Assembly (NCBI GenBank): GCA_030159075.1
Contig: BROG01000029.1
Span: forward strand, 1,757,001 to 1,821,000
Length of the DNA: 64,000 nt
Origin: Atrina japonica
Taxonomy: Eukaryota; Mollusca; Bivalvia; Pterioida; Pinnidae
Reading direction: 5' to 3'
Shown here: piece after piece, positions 1 through 12,500 of the stretch
How the letters are laid out: every line of letters starts with the position of its first letter
Numbering within the stretch: position 1 is the first letter of the stretch
The notes under the pieces: model-generated
What the model saw: the letters and a program-made list of their open reading frames with translations, nothing else
Databases searched by the model: none
What the model was told of the DNA's origin: nothing
Made by a program: the position numbers and the translations under genes

Positions 1-394
1 ATATAGACATATTATCCAAAGATTTTAACTTTGTTGTTTTAACTTTGTTTGAAAAAGTTCACTTTAAGATTGCAAGTCAATGTTGAATAATGACCAATAT
101 TTAACCTCAAATGTTAGTCTCATCTACACACGTTAGTCTCATGTGACTCACTTTTTATGTTAAGCAATTGACAAAGGATATTTCCTATCAATGTTTTAAC
201 TCATCAACCCCTGAAAAACAATGGACTCTTCTGTAAATCAATGATTTAAGCTAGTCCAAATGTGTCTTTAGGGGTTAATAAGTTGAAGTCTTGTGTCTGA
301 CCGTGATCCCAACTCCAAATCATTCTGTTTGTGAGTCAAATACTTAAACACTGATTACCTCAAATATGTGCAACAAATCAAAAGGATCTCTTAC
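1..394. other. SF3B1: SF3B1 intron, left edge
   Basis: Partial intron downstream of coding exon 13. No further exon is seen. It holds one copy of the ~90-bp TTAA-bounded inverted-repeat element at 196-286. Confidence 0.7.
196..286. mobile_element. ~90-bp TTAA-bounded MITE, copy 1
   Basis: TTAACTCATCAACCCCTGA at the left; GGGGTTAATAAG then TTGA at the right. Interior TCTGTAAATCAATGATTTA and GTCCAAATGTGTCTTTA are shared with copies 3, 4 and 5. Confidence 0.8.
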
Positions 395-541
395 TTTTAA
401 TACAATCTTTTTCATTTCTTCATCAGGAGACTGGAACTCTCGGATCAGAATCAACATGACTTCTCTGGTGTAGTAGTTGGCATACTCAGCATCCATGAGT
501 GGGATCAAGTAACCAATTGCTTTCAAAAATGCAGCCAAACC
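395..541 (-). CDS. SF3B1: SF3B1 coding exon 13 (last in window)
   Basis: This exon encodes residues 773-821 (147 nt, phase 0): [20 protein letters not shown] through [10 protein letters not shown], then a GTAAGA donor. The next expected segment (VVKQCCG in human) is not in positions 1-394 and must lie off the left edge. Confidence 0.97.
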
Positions 542-3500
542 CTGTAAAAGAAGTGGAAAATATCTAAACATTCAGATGAAAATATTTAAACATTCAGCTC
601 AGTTATTAACACTTTAAAATAGATTAAGCCATCTGAAAAAAATTACCTGGTTCTCTGACAATGATTTTGAAAATGTGGCAAGGGTTCTTATTTTATGTTT
701 TATTTGAATCTCACATGGCTAGGGTTTACATATTTTCTTTAAAAATAAATTACTGTACTACACAATTGAATGTGGTATATAAATATTTTCGAATTCAAAT
801 ATGGGTGTTTTGTTTTTATCATACATCAATAAATACAACCCACAGGCCAAAAAAGTCAAGTGACTCACTCTCTGAAAATCATATATATTTTATAGAGCCT
901 TATACTAGATGCAAATATAAACAGATTTAATGATTTAAAGTTAAGGCCTTTGGAGACATAAAACTTATATGTTCATATTGGATGATACAGAACAGTATTA
1001 AGATCCACATGTTATGTTTTCCTGTCACCAACTTCAATTTCAATGTGATGAAATTATATTTCTGAGATTGGTTTCCAGTTCAGAGTATAGAGGACAAGAT
1101 ACATACTACTTGAGTAAAAATCAAACCAGTGAAAAGAACTGTGACCATGCTTTCACGTTATTGTAAATAACACATGAAATATTATAGGAAGATCTGATTT
1201 TAAGGAGCTCAAATTAAATGATGTTTGTTACCTTTCCTCTGTGTTGTCTGATACCCTTCCAGAGAGGTTTTAGCACACTGTCAAAGGACTCAATACCATA
1301 TGGTGTGGCAGCTTCCGCCAGAGCTGCAAGAGCCAAAGCTGTGATTGTCCTTACTTTCTGTTGTTCGTCAACAAGTCCTGATTTAAAGAGAAAAATGTAG
1401 GTATTTATCTGTAAAATGCAGTACATTAATTATGTCAGAAGTACATTACATGTAGAGCTACATAGACATGTATTTAATACATGGCAGAAAAATAATCAAC
1501 CCCTATCTTGAGAGTTTGACAAATGAATTTCAATCCTCGGGATAGATTTTTGAATGACAAACCCTCGGCAAGCCCTCAGATTGAGGTTCCTTTGTCATAA
1601 CCTCAAGATAGGTGTTGATTCTATAAATCTAAAACAATAGAAAAGAGTATACCCTTTAGATAAGTAGAGGTAAAAAGGTTAACAGCATCTAAGACAACTT
1701 GTCTTACCATGTTCAATAATTTCCACCAAGTTCTTCAGATGTGGCAGAATAGCACATCCCATAAGAATGGCAATCTGTTGCACAATTTTAATTCCTGTAT
1801 GTCTAGCTTGCCAGGACTTTTTGCTCTTACAGACTGCCTTTAAGAACGGTAGCAGAGATGGAATACCAAGGGCAGATGCAACAACAGCAAAAGCTCGGGC
1901 AGTGGTATTACGGACATACTCATCCATGTTGTCAATATCTGGTCTCATTGTAGAAATCATGGTGGCAAGACCTGCAGCCTGAAAAGGAAATTACAACATG
2001 CATATACTGCAATATACTTGAAATTAAAATTTCCATGTTTAATTTTTCACGCTGCTATTACTGTAACTCACTGGATCTCAGTATAAGGTTCATCTGCAAA
2101 ACATAGGACTAATTCCTGGTGGATGGACTCTGTTAGAAAACTCTGAATTCTGACTTAAAATTTGAAACGAGAATAAGTTTGTGTTTTATGCATATTATGA
2201 AATTAAAAGAAAACAGCAGTGAAAACAATGAGTTAAAGAACATTCCATTTTGTTGATAAATTACCATTATGAATTTGCATTAAATATACAAATTGTATCA
2301 ACTCTGTGTATTTGTACATTCATGTATACTGACCTTTGCCAAGTTTGAAATAATTTCTCTGCCTTCTACACGTGCATAATAATCTTCATCAATAAGAAGT
2401 GGTTCTATGACAACAAGAATTTTGTGTACATACGGTCGCACCAGATCATCAAGTTTGTACAAAATTCTGTCTATAACTTTCACCAATAAATGTCTCTCCT
2501 GGTCCTCTAGTGTGGGCGACATCAACAATGGTAAAATCTGATTAAACAAGGGACCAGCCCCAAATTCTCTAGCCTTATCTGTTATTTGTCTCAGGGCAGC
2601 CTGTATCAAATGAAAAATAAAATATGAGAAAACAAAAAATCTATATTTTAAGGACATTTGACCAGGTTGAAAAGTCATCTTGTGTAAAACATTTTAACAT
2701 ATACATGTACTGTAAACCACTTTTTATTTACAGCGAGATCGACTTTTGAGTAAATGTGTAAAAGGACTTGTATATCTAATGAATATTTGTACAAAGTGTT
2801 AAACTCATAAACCATATATACAACAATACTGTGGATACTGAAGTGTTTCTACAACATGTTTATTATGTACAGCCTTGCAAGCAATGTTCCTCATTTAAAG
2901 AAATCAAATTTTGAAAAAAGCAATACATACATACTGTAAATGTGAAAATAATACAAGACACATGTATGTTTCTATTTATATACAGGTTAAATATAATACT
3001 GTGGCAACTCACGAAAGTGGAAGTCTTTTTAAATTGCAAATTCATGTATTAGAGAATATGCCTGGAAACTTGAGTACTACAAGCTGTAAAGTCAGCATGA
3101 AGTATAAATGATTTACAGTAATTCAAAAGATTCTGTGTATATATTTACAGTAATTAGAATAAAAGAGCAAAGACTAAAAATTTCAGTCCTGAAGATACTA
3201 CAATTGTACCATAATGAAAATGGAAAGTACCTTTCTCATGGGAGGTGTACCATTCTTTATCTTAAGTAATAGTTTCATGATCTTTCTTTCCTTCTGTTCT
3301 TCTGGAGACAAACTTTCTTCATCAACATCGACCTGAAATGTCAGTAAAAAAGAAAATTATTACCTGTCCAATAAAACATGCTGCTACATTTTAGTAACAG
3401 AAGCAACATATGAATCTGACAACAGAAATTACAAATTAAGATCTTCATATTTTCACACACACACGCACAAGATTACATGAAATTTAAATAAATTAAACGA

Positions 3501-6500
3501 GAGGTTTCAGAAATGCTATCTGGTCTTTGAGCTGTAACATTAATGAAGATGTTTTAACTCCCATAACTACAGGAAAAATTATATGTTGGCCTCAATTGAA
3601 CAGATCCTAGATCTCGTTGATAAAAAGCAACATGTCAAAAAAGTTAATTGAAGGAACCTAATATGTTACAAATAGACAAACCAATAACAGATTGCTCATA
3701 ATCTTTTGATCTCGGGCAAAACAATATATTGGACAAAATTTTATTTGAAAAGTTCCAATAAATTAATTCATTTTATTTAAATCCTAGTTATACAAAAAAA
3801 AAAACAAACCAAAAAACTGACTAAAAAACTAGCTTAAAATTACTTTAACAGTAAATGTTAATTTGCACCCACCAATAGTTTATCAAAGTACTGCATATCA
3901 TCTGGCTTCATCATTGGTAGGTTGCCTTTTGGCTGCATATCCACAATTTGTGTTTTGCTGTCTGGGGTCTGCATCCTGAAGCCTTGTGGCGTGTTAGCCA
4001 TTGGAGTAGGTGTAGCAATAAGTTTTCTGGCTGGTGTTCTGATTGGGACATACCCTGCAGGTGGTTGCAATACCTGTAGAATAAACAAAATTAATTTGTA
4101 ATCAACTGATTTAAATAACAAATCATTCATGACTTATACATTTTCATTTCATACAGTAAAATTCTGGTGTAAGACAGTTTTGTACCTCAAAGAAATATAA
4201 TAGATTTGCAATTGAACATAACAGGGTTTCTTTTAAAAAAAAAATCCTTCAATAGATTTTGTTGTTTGCAGAATTCAATGAAATTGAAAATCAATTATAT
4301 ACCAGAAGTTGTTTGTCACTATCTATCAATTTACCTTATATCCAGGTGGAAACATGGCATCCAATTCATCATCTGACAGAGGTCTGTTTCTCTCATCAAT
4401 TTCTCTCTGCCAAGTATATGCTTGCAACTGCTCAGGGGTCATTGACATTAAATGACCTGGAGTTGGTGTTGCCATTCCCATTGCCTTAGCACCTGTCGGA
4501 GTTACTCCACTCGGCGTGATACCTCCAGGAGTAAATCCACTTGGGGTTGATCCACCTGGTGTAAATCCACTTGGAGTTGATCCACCTGGTGTTTGATTAC
4601 CTGGAGTCATACTTGGAGTCATAGCTCCAGGTGTCATTGAACCTGGTGTCTGAGCTCCAGGTGTTTCATCCCATCTTGAACGTCGCTTACTTGCCCCAGG
4701 TGTTGGGGTGTCTTGGATTAAATCACCTCCCCTGTCTGTTTTAGGTGTTTCTGCCCATCCACTACCATGACCAGGTGTTTCTAGAGATATAAATTTAAAA
4801 GCATAATTTTATGGTAGGACTCTAAAGGAAATTATTTACAAGTTTATGTAGTATAAATTCATTTATCACATAAGTTGTATCTGTGAAACACTTAGAGAGG
4901 CCTTTATTCTGATAATCCTAGATATTTCCTGGAAAGAAGGTCATGTCTAGTGTTGTATCACAGATTTTCCTACCTCCAAAATTCTGGGTCCAGGGTCCAG
5001 AAAATATACAACATTTTTACCAAAAAAGTTTTAACATAATTTAAAGCTTTTGACTGAAATTTCTAACTGTGAATTTTTGCATATTTGGGGGGAAATACAA
5101 GCCATTTTTGCATTGGGAAGGGTCCTGTAATCGTACCCAAAATAGACCTAAGAAAATCCCTGTGTATGCCCATCATTTGCAAACAGATAATTGTCAAACT
5201 GGGTTTCTCAAGCAATTTTCACAAAATATACATGTATAGGAATTTCAGAATTTTATTCCCGTGTTCTTTTTTTTTTAGAGAAAACGCAGCTAATGCCCAT
5301 TTAAGTGCAACAATTACTCTGTCAATGATTATGTCGGTGTAATTTCTTTAGGGCAAGAAATGAGCAAATTGTGTGCAGATTGTTGAAATTTTAAAAGAAA
5401 ATCTTAGCATTGTTTGCATAGAAATTTCACATTGATGGGTACAATAACTGAATGTATTGTAATGGCGAACTCAAAGCAAAACCATGAAACACAGAATTCA
5501 TCAACTTGTTCAAAAGAATTGATACAAATCTGTACAAATAATCAATGACCATACAGATTTAAGTATGTTGCCACAGGCAGAACAATAAAATAAAAAGCCC
5601 CCATGTCTTTCACTTCTTGTCTATTTACTGTACATAACTTGTATACAGTTTACCTCTCTCTGTTCTTGGAGTTTCATCCCATCTATTTCTTCTTGCACTG
5701 GGAGTAGTCTGATGTCCAGGTGTTTCTCTTCCAGGTGTGGTGGCACCTGGAGTGGCATGACCAGGTGTTGCATCCCACATTCTTGTACTTTGTCCTGGTG
5801 TGGCACCAGGTGTTTCTGACCCCTTTCGTCCTGGTGTTTCATCCCAGCGTGTGCTTGATGGTGTTTCTGCTGCATCCCATGTGGAGCTTTTTTGTTTCTT
5901 TGCTGGTGTGTCATCAGAGGCTAGATCCCAACGTCGTTTCTTTTTTTCCTGTGCTGTTTGTTGTGCTTTTAGTGCTGAAGCATCGCCAGATCCAGATGAT
6001 CCGTTTACAACATGTAAATCTCCTGCTTTGGCTTTCTCTACCATCTGGTTTTGAAGTAATTTCTGTACAAAAAGAAGAAAATGCTTAATTAATTTAAAAA
6101 ATCATATCAAATACTGATAAATAAAGATATTTTCTATCCATGACTAAATATTTCATAAATGCATTGAAAAGCAACCATATATTAAAAATTCAATTCATTC
6201 AAAGACAAAAATATGCCCACTTATAACGGCCACAGGTACAGTCAGAGGTTCAGTATTTAAAAAAAAATTAACAATTGGAAATATATGAAAATTGTTCCAC
6301 TGAAGCACTGACAACAAGTCCTGTACTAAACATGAGAAATTAACATGTAGACAAACATTCTATGTAAAATTTAAAGCACCCCTTCCTTTGCCACAAGCTT
6401 GGAACAGGTAAAAATATATGGCACCTGTATTTTGTGAAATCTCCATATATTGAAAAGTTCTCAACAGTACATAAAGCAATATAAAAAAATGTATAAATCG

Positions 6501-9500
6501 CATTTAAAATGCCACTAACCTTTTCCCTGTCCAGCTGTTGGCTGACCATTACTCTGGCAAATGTACGGGCATGCAGATCTGGAGTCTTTCCACCTGAAAA
6601 TATAAAGCAAAAGGTCACGACATGTTGTCGCGACACAAATTATATATTAGCAGAGTATTCATAAAATCTACAGTTTTATTACGCTTTCTTATTTTTTCAT
6701 CTCATTGGTATAATATGTGTAAAACTAACAGAACAGGCAGTCAAAACCTAACTGGTACCTTCTAATTTCCAAAATTGTTTATTGAAGTAAATAAAAAACA
6801 ACAACAACCCCAAACCCTCCATCACCATCAATACAAACAATGGTTGTCACTAAATATGAAGAAAAGAATTTGTGGACTCTTAGTTAGGTTTTGTTTTGAG
6901 AATTGCAGAAATTTAAGTCATGTGATGTGAAGCCATAAATCATCTTATCAGTCACTTGAGATAAACTCATCATGGATAAATTTGTGCAATCTCATGCCTC
7001 TCTGTCCAATTTCAATGTTCCTATCATTCCATACTGATCTTCTTAATTACATATACGTACGTATCTCTACTCCTGGACATTGGATTTTCAGCAGTTGCCA
7101 TCTACATCATATGCCTAGAATTAGTCACATTAGCATAACTTTCAACTTGAGACATATATCACTTACATTCTCCTCATCTGAAAAATTCACTTTTCATTTA
7201 ACAAAAACATCATGTTTATAGATACATAACATGGCTTCCAATGCGGAATTGTAAAAATCACAATTCGGATAAAAAATTACAGCATCAACATCACCAATGT
7301 TTATTTTGATTTTTATCTTGCTCTTCAATAAAAATGTTACTTTCAGCTAGTAAAATTTATGTATTTTTAACTGCATGTACTTTCAATAAAAGCACACCAA
7401 TAATGTATCATTTATCTCATTTATTTTTTGTCTTAAGGTACATTAAACCTTAATCATTCAAAAGATGTCGTCTTGAAGGCTATTTCTCCTCATCCCTCGA
7501 AGCTAGAAAGGAAAGATATTGCCGATTAGTCTCATGTTTTTTTGAGGTTCAAAGGTTTTTTTTTTTCAATTTAATAACTATGTTGAATAATGCAAAAACT
7601 CAAATCATAATGCCTTCATCAAATATAAGACCCAATTTGGTTCTTCATTTTTTAGAAAAATATTGAATAATGAAAATACACGATCAGAGAAAATGAAATG
7701 TCCAGTAATACTTGATGAAGTCATCATTTTATTTGGGACTGTAAGTCCCTAAATCTGTTATATATATTTTGCTTTCATTCAAGAGTAACTTCTTTTCTTT
7801 TTCCTTTTTTTTTTCTCTAGGTCATAAAATCTGTTCAAGATTAATATCTTTTTACATTGTACAGATATAAAAATGGCCACAACAAGATATTCCATATATT
7901 TTCTTTTTGTAAATTTCAAAAACAAAACATTCAAACTAGTGTTCCCTTAAAGTTTCAACTGATACAGTGTCCACTGAATCCCATGGGCTGAATGACAGTT
8001 CAGTTGAGACATTCCAACGACTGTTCCAAACATTTTCAAACAAGAATTGTCAGAAGACAACATAGCTCACTGAATCAAAGAAACTTAAAGTTTGATTATG
8101 AAGTAGGTCAAAAAGCATTATCTAGACCACAAGGTCAAAGGTCATGATAACATATGAAAGGATCGATCATATGGGATGCACATGTGAGATATTAAATCTC
8201 TATTACATTTATTTCCAGAGACACAGCACAGCTTAAAGTCTTTGTCCACAGATGACACTGGGGGTATGACATTAGCTCTCTCCAGACATTTTGTCCAGGC
8301 AAGCTAAAAACCAAGCCAATGACATAAGGACTTGATCTTAATATAGAACATAGCTGATAATTGTAATACATGTCATTTGGAAAAGAATTAAATTCTTTAG
8401 TTTAAGTACTCTCAATATCTTTTATTATCATTAACTAAGTGGGTTTTTTATTTCTTGATTTAAAATTTTTTTTTGTGTACAGCGTTATGCAGCCAAACCA
8501 AAAATTGTATTTGAGACAAGAATTCTGCTTGTTTTGGCGTTCGATATATTACTTGTGAATTTTGACATATTCTGTTGACAGTGCATATACAATTACACAT
8601 ATATGGCAACATTCATAAAAACTGTTTTCATTTGGTATACAGGTATTAAAAAGAATGTAATACACTGAACAGCCTTGTGCCAGTTAAATTTTCCACCAAT
8701 CTGGCCATAAAATATTTGTAAATAATACAACAAAGTTGTCAAAAATACCTTGATGATAAAATCATCCCAGCATTCCCAACCCGTATGAAAATCATTGGTT
8801 CAAACAGATTCACTTTCTCACATGTATATCATTTATTTCTCCAGTATAGCTTGAAAATTGATAAAATTTGTATGGATTAAAATGATGAAATTAAAATTTT
8901 CATTATTAATATTTTTTCAATTATTTTGATTAAACATACAACCATGTGTATGATGGGTACCGTACAGCTTTGGAGCAAACAAAGTGAAGCTGTTTGAAAC
9001 CTTTTCTTATACATAAATAAGTTTAAATATCTATCAACTTTGAAACAATGCTAACCTTCAGCAAAATCATCATATCTTTCTGGGGAGATGATTCTGTTTC
9101 TGATCTGAGCTCTATATGCTCCTTCTCTCTCCCTCTGTTGATGGTGCTCTTGAATCGGATCATAGTCCTGAAAAAAAATGTGGAAAATTAACAAAAATCA
9201 ACTTAATACACTTAAATTCTAAATTAATTTATTATTGTTCCAGATAGAAATGTTTTCTAGGGGCGCAGTGCCCGTCCTTTTTGTTGTGACGCCCTATGCC
9301 CTATTTCATTGTGACCCTGATGCCCGATGCCCTTTTTATAAGTTTTTATCCTGATAATTTTTTCCCCTTAAAGTCAGAGTGTTTTAATGCTTTCTTGTCA
9401 TTTAGCATTTAAAAAGTTCAAGTTTTGAATGTGATCCATATTTCCTTCTATATCTAAAGCTCAAAAACATTTATATAAACTGTAATAATCAATTTATTGA

Positions 9501-12500
9501 CAATTCAATCCCTAAGTCTGTACCTCATGGCCGAGATTGTCACAGAATACATCGTGTATTAATGATTGCAGTTTATGGAAGAGGAAATCATGAGTGTTTA
9601 AGAAAAAAAAAACCAATTCCGGACTTTTCAGGATGTGTTAAAGTGTTGATAGATGTAGAAATATTAAGAATAAGTTATTAATTTTGAATTAAATAATAAA
9701 ATAAAAAAAAACTAGTTAAAGTAATAACAAGTTTAATTGAAATGGTTAAAGATGGAAAGCTTTTATTTTAAATAACAAAACTGAACTGACTTTGTAATTT
9801 GCACCAATTTAAACACATTGACATAATACATTATAATTTTAAAACACATTTTAAAATAGTAATAATGATGCAAGTCCAACAGAATTTGGTCTTATGACAA
9901 ATAATGCTAGATCTTGTGATTTTTGTTACTTAGTCAAATATTTTTGATAAATGATTAAAACAAATTCAGAAACTTAATTTTAAAAGTCACATTATGGAGT
10001 TGTTTTCTTTGCGGGTAACCAAATTCCAGAAGTAGACTACATGCCTGGAGCTAGTTGTAGTGTTAAAAATTAAGGTTAAGGTCTGCTTGTGTCAGTAATT
10101 ACTTTTTTTTTTTCTGAATCAATTTTTCTGTATTATTACCATAATACACACAGTAAATCATCCATGTTCAATTATATACTAGTGCCTTTTTATAACACAA
10201 TAACACGCAAAAAGTGCCCGTTATAAAGTTGATTTAGGCCCAAAACGTGCCTTTTTAAAAAAATTTTCAGAGTTCTCTGATTTTTTTTTCTGATATTTGA
10301 ATTATTCCAAATAATAGTAATCACAATTTCAGGGCTTTTTTCCTCCAAATTTATAGCCAACAATGGGCTATATACCAAATTGCAATTCATATCTTTTTTC
10401 AACAATTTTTAGCCAACATTTCCCAATCAGGAACATAACATAACATCTTTTTTATTATTTCTCATTTTTATGCTCATACTTTCAATCGTTCTTTTTCTTG
10501 AAAGTTGAAATATGGCAGCTTGACAATAAAAACGATTAAAAAAAATAAATATAACAAAATAAATTAAACAAAAAATAGAATTCCCAATTTTGAGTCAAAA
10601 TGTTGGGAAATTCCCAATTCCAGCACCCTGAATTTATACTGCATATGCATACAATTAGTGCCATGTGGTGACTGTAAAAAGATGGACCTTATAGTAGCTA
10701 AACCATGTCAAAATTGTAGGTATGAAAATTTACGAGTAATGTCATACTCCATTGTACACTTACATGATACAACAATATACACTAATGTGGACATGATACA
10801 TGTAACAGAAACATTGGAATTACCAATTACTCCCTAGAAACACAGACTGAATAGTTTGTCAATGATGTAAAGAATAGTCCATTAATTAAACGGTGAATAA
10901 ATTTGATATGTGATTAATAAAAATATACTGAAATGTTTAATCTCTGGTCTGTGTGTTGAATATGTGTTAAAAATGAAAGTACATGTACTTATGGTTTTAA
11001 CTGATTACCATGCAAGTTAAAATTTGTTTCAATGGACACATGTATGAAATGGCAGGTTAATAAAAAGAAGATGTCCCAATCCCTGATTAAGGACAGCATT
11101 TAATGGTTAACATCTCATAGCTTACCTGTTTGTTAAGTGTGTCATTTAAAAGGTTCAATGGAGCTGTGTATGATGACCGTTTAGGAAATGAGGCACTGAT
11201 ATCTTCATCATCCTGAAAAGAAAATTCAAAAGAAAATAAATGAATAAAAATAATTATAATGATACTTTACATATCTAATGATTTTTTATATTAATATTCA
11301 ATATAGTTTACAGATTGCGACTCCCAAAAGCCCTCCTCAACATAACTGCAGTCTTTGCATTTTGCATTCATACATATCATTTTTCTGTTCAATGTTGCAG
11401 AACTGAAGTTTTCTTTCTTTAACAGGTGAATACCTATTTCTTTTTAAAATATGCATTTTATCATTTTCTTACCAGTACCAATGATATAAACCAACAGAAA
11501 AGGACAAAAGGTGTTAAATATATGATCTAATGCTCAAACAATATAATGCTTAATATACAAAATATATGATCTAATGCTCAAACAATACTTACATCATGTT
11601 CTTCATTTGCTGCAATAGATGTGACATAGCCATCAAACTTTGATGACCCTGAACTGTATATGTCTGTGTCAAAATGTCCTTCAGATCCTAGACCAACTCG
11701 TATATCTTCCTCAACACTTGCAATTAAATTCTTCTTTTTATTCTGTATATTTCTTACTTGCTCTTCAATTTCTACAAATATAAAAGATATTACTATTAGG
11801 AGTCCATAGTTCAGAGGTCATCACCCTTTGGAATAACAGGGAGAAGCAGGGCTAGGGGCAGACAGAAGTTTAGTACAATGTAATTACATCTATCGTTGTA
11901 TGACTACTGGGCACAAACACGACTCACGTGACACTGCCCCATTGTTTAATAATCCAGGCAGCATTTATAAATTAACAAGCATACAGCATTTACAGTTTCT
12001 GGATTTTAATGTATCATTTAATTAATACTTTTTACACCAATGGCTGACCGCTACAGTTTTTAAAAGTATAATCAACATACAGGTTAGGCATTCAGTATGA
12101 TTTTTAATAATGGAAGCCATTCAAGTGGAGCAGTTTGACAGCACATGTACTGCACAGCTGAAACGGATATTATAGTCAAAGAACTTGAACAACTACATAC
12201 ACATTTTTAATAAAAAAGCAACAAGGTACCTGTGATATTATTTTATTTCTTTAGATGGAAAATACCTTCAATTAGAATAAAATTGAAGTAGTCCTAAACT
12301 CGGAAATAACATTAATTTGATCCCAGTCTCATACTTGAATTTTCACAAGATATCTTTGGGAACATGAGTTCTGTCTTTTTGTCTACTGACCAGGACTCAC
12401 GTATAAGTCAGTACCCCTTTTTAACATAGAAAATTTAATCCAGAAAATCCGACTTATAGTTATAGGCGAGTCTATATGGTAATTCTCACTTGCCTGAAAG

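Noticed and set aside
661..930. 89-codon plus-strand frame in an SF3B1 intron
   Set aside because: Low-complexity AT sequence, no recognisable domain, and antisense to intron.
5720..6088. 122-codon plus-strand frame
   Set aside because: It is antisense to SF3B1 exon 6 and open only because of the biased TP/RWD codons.
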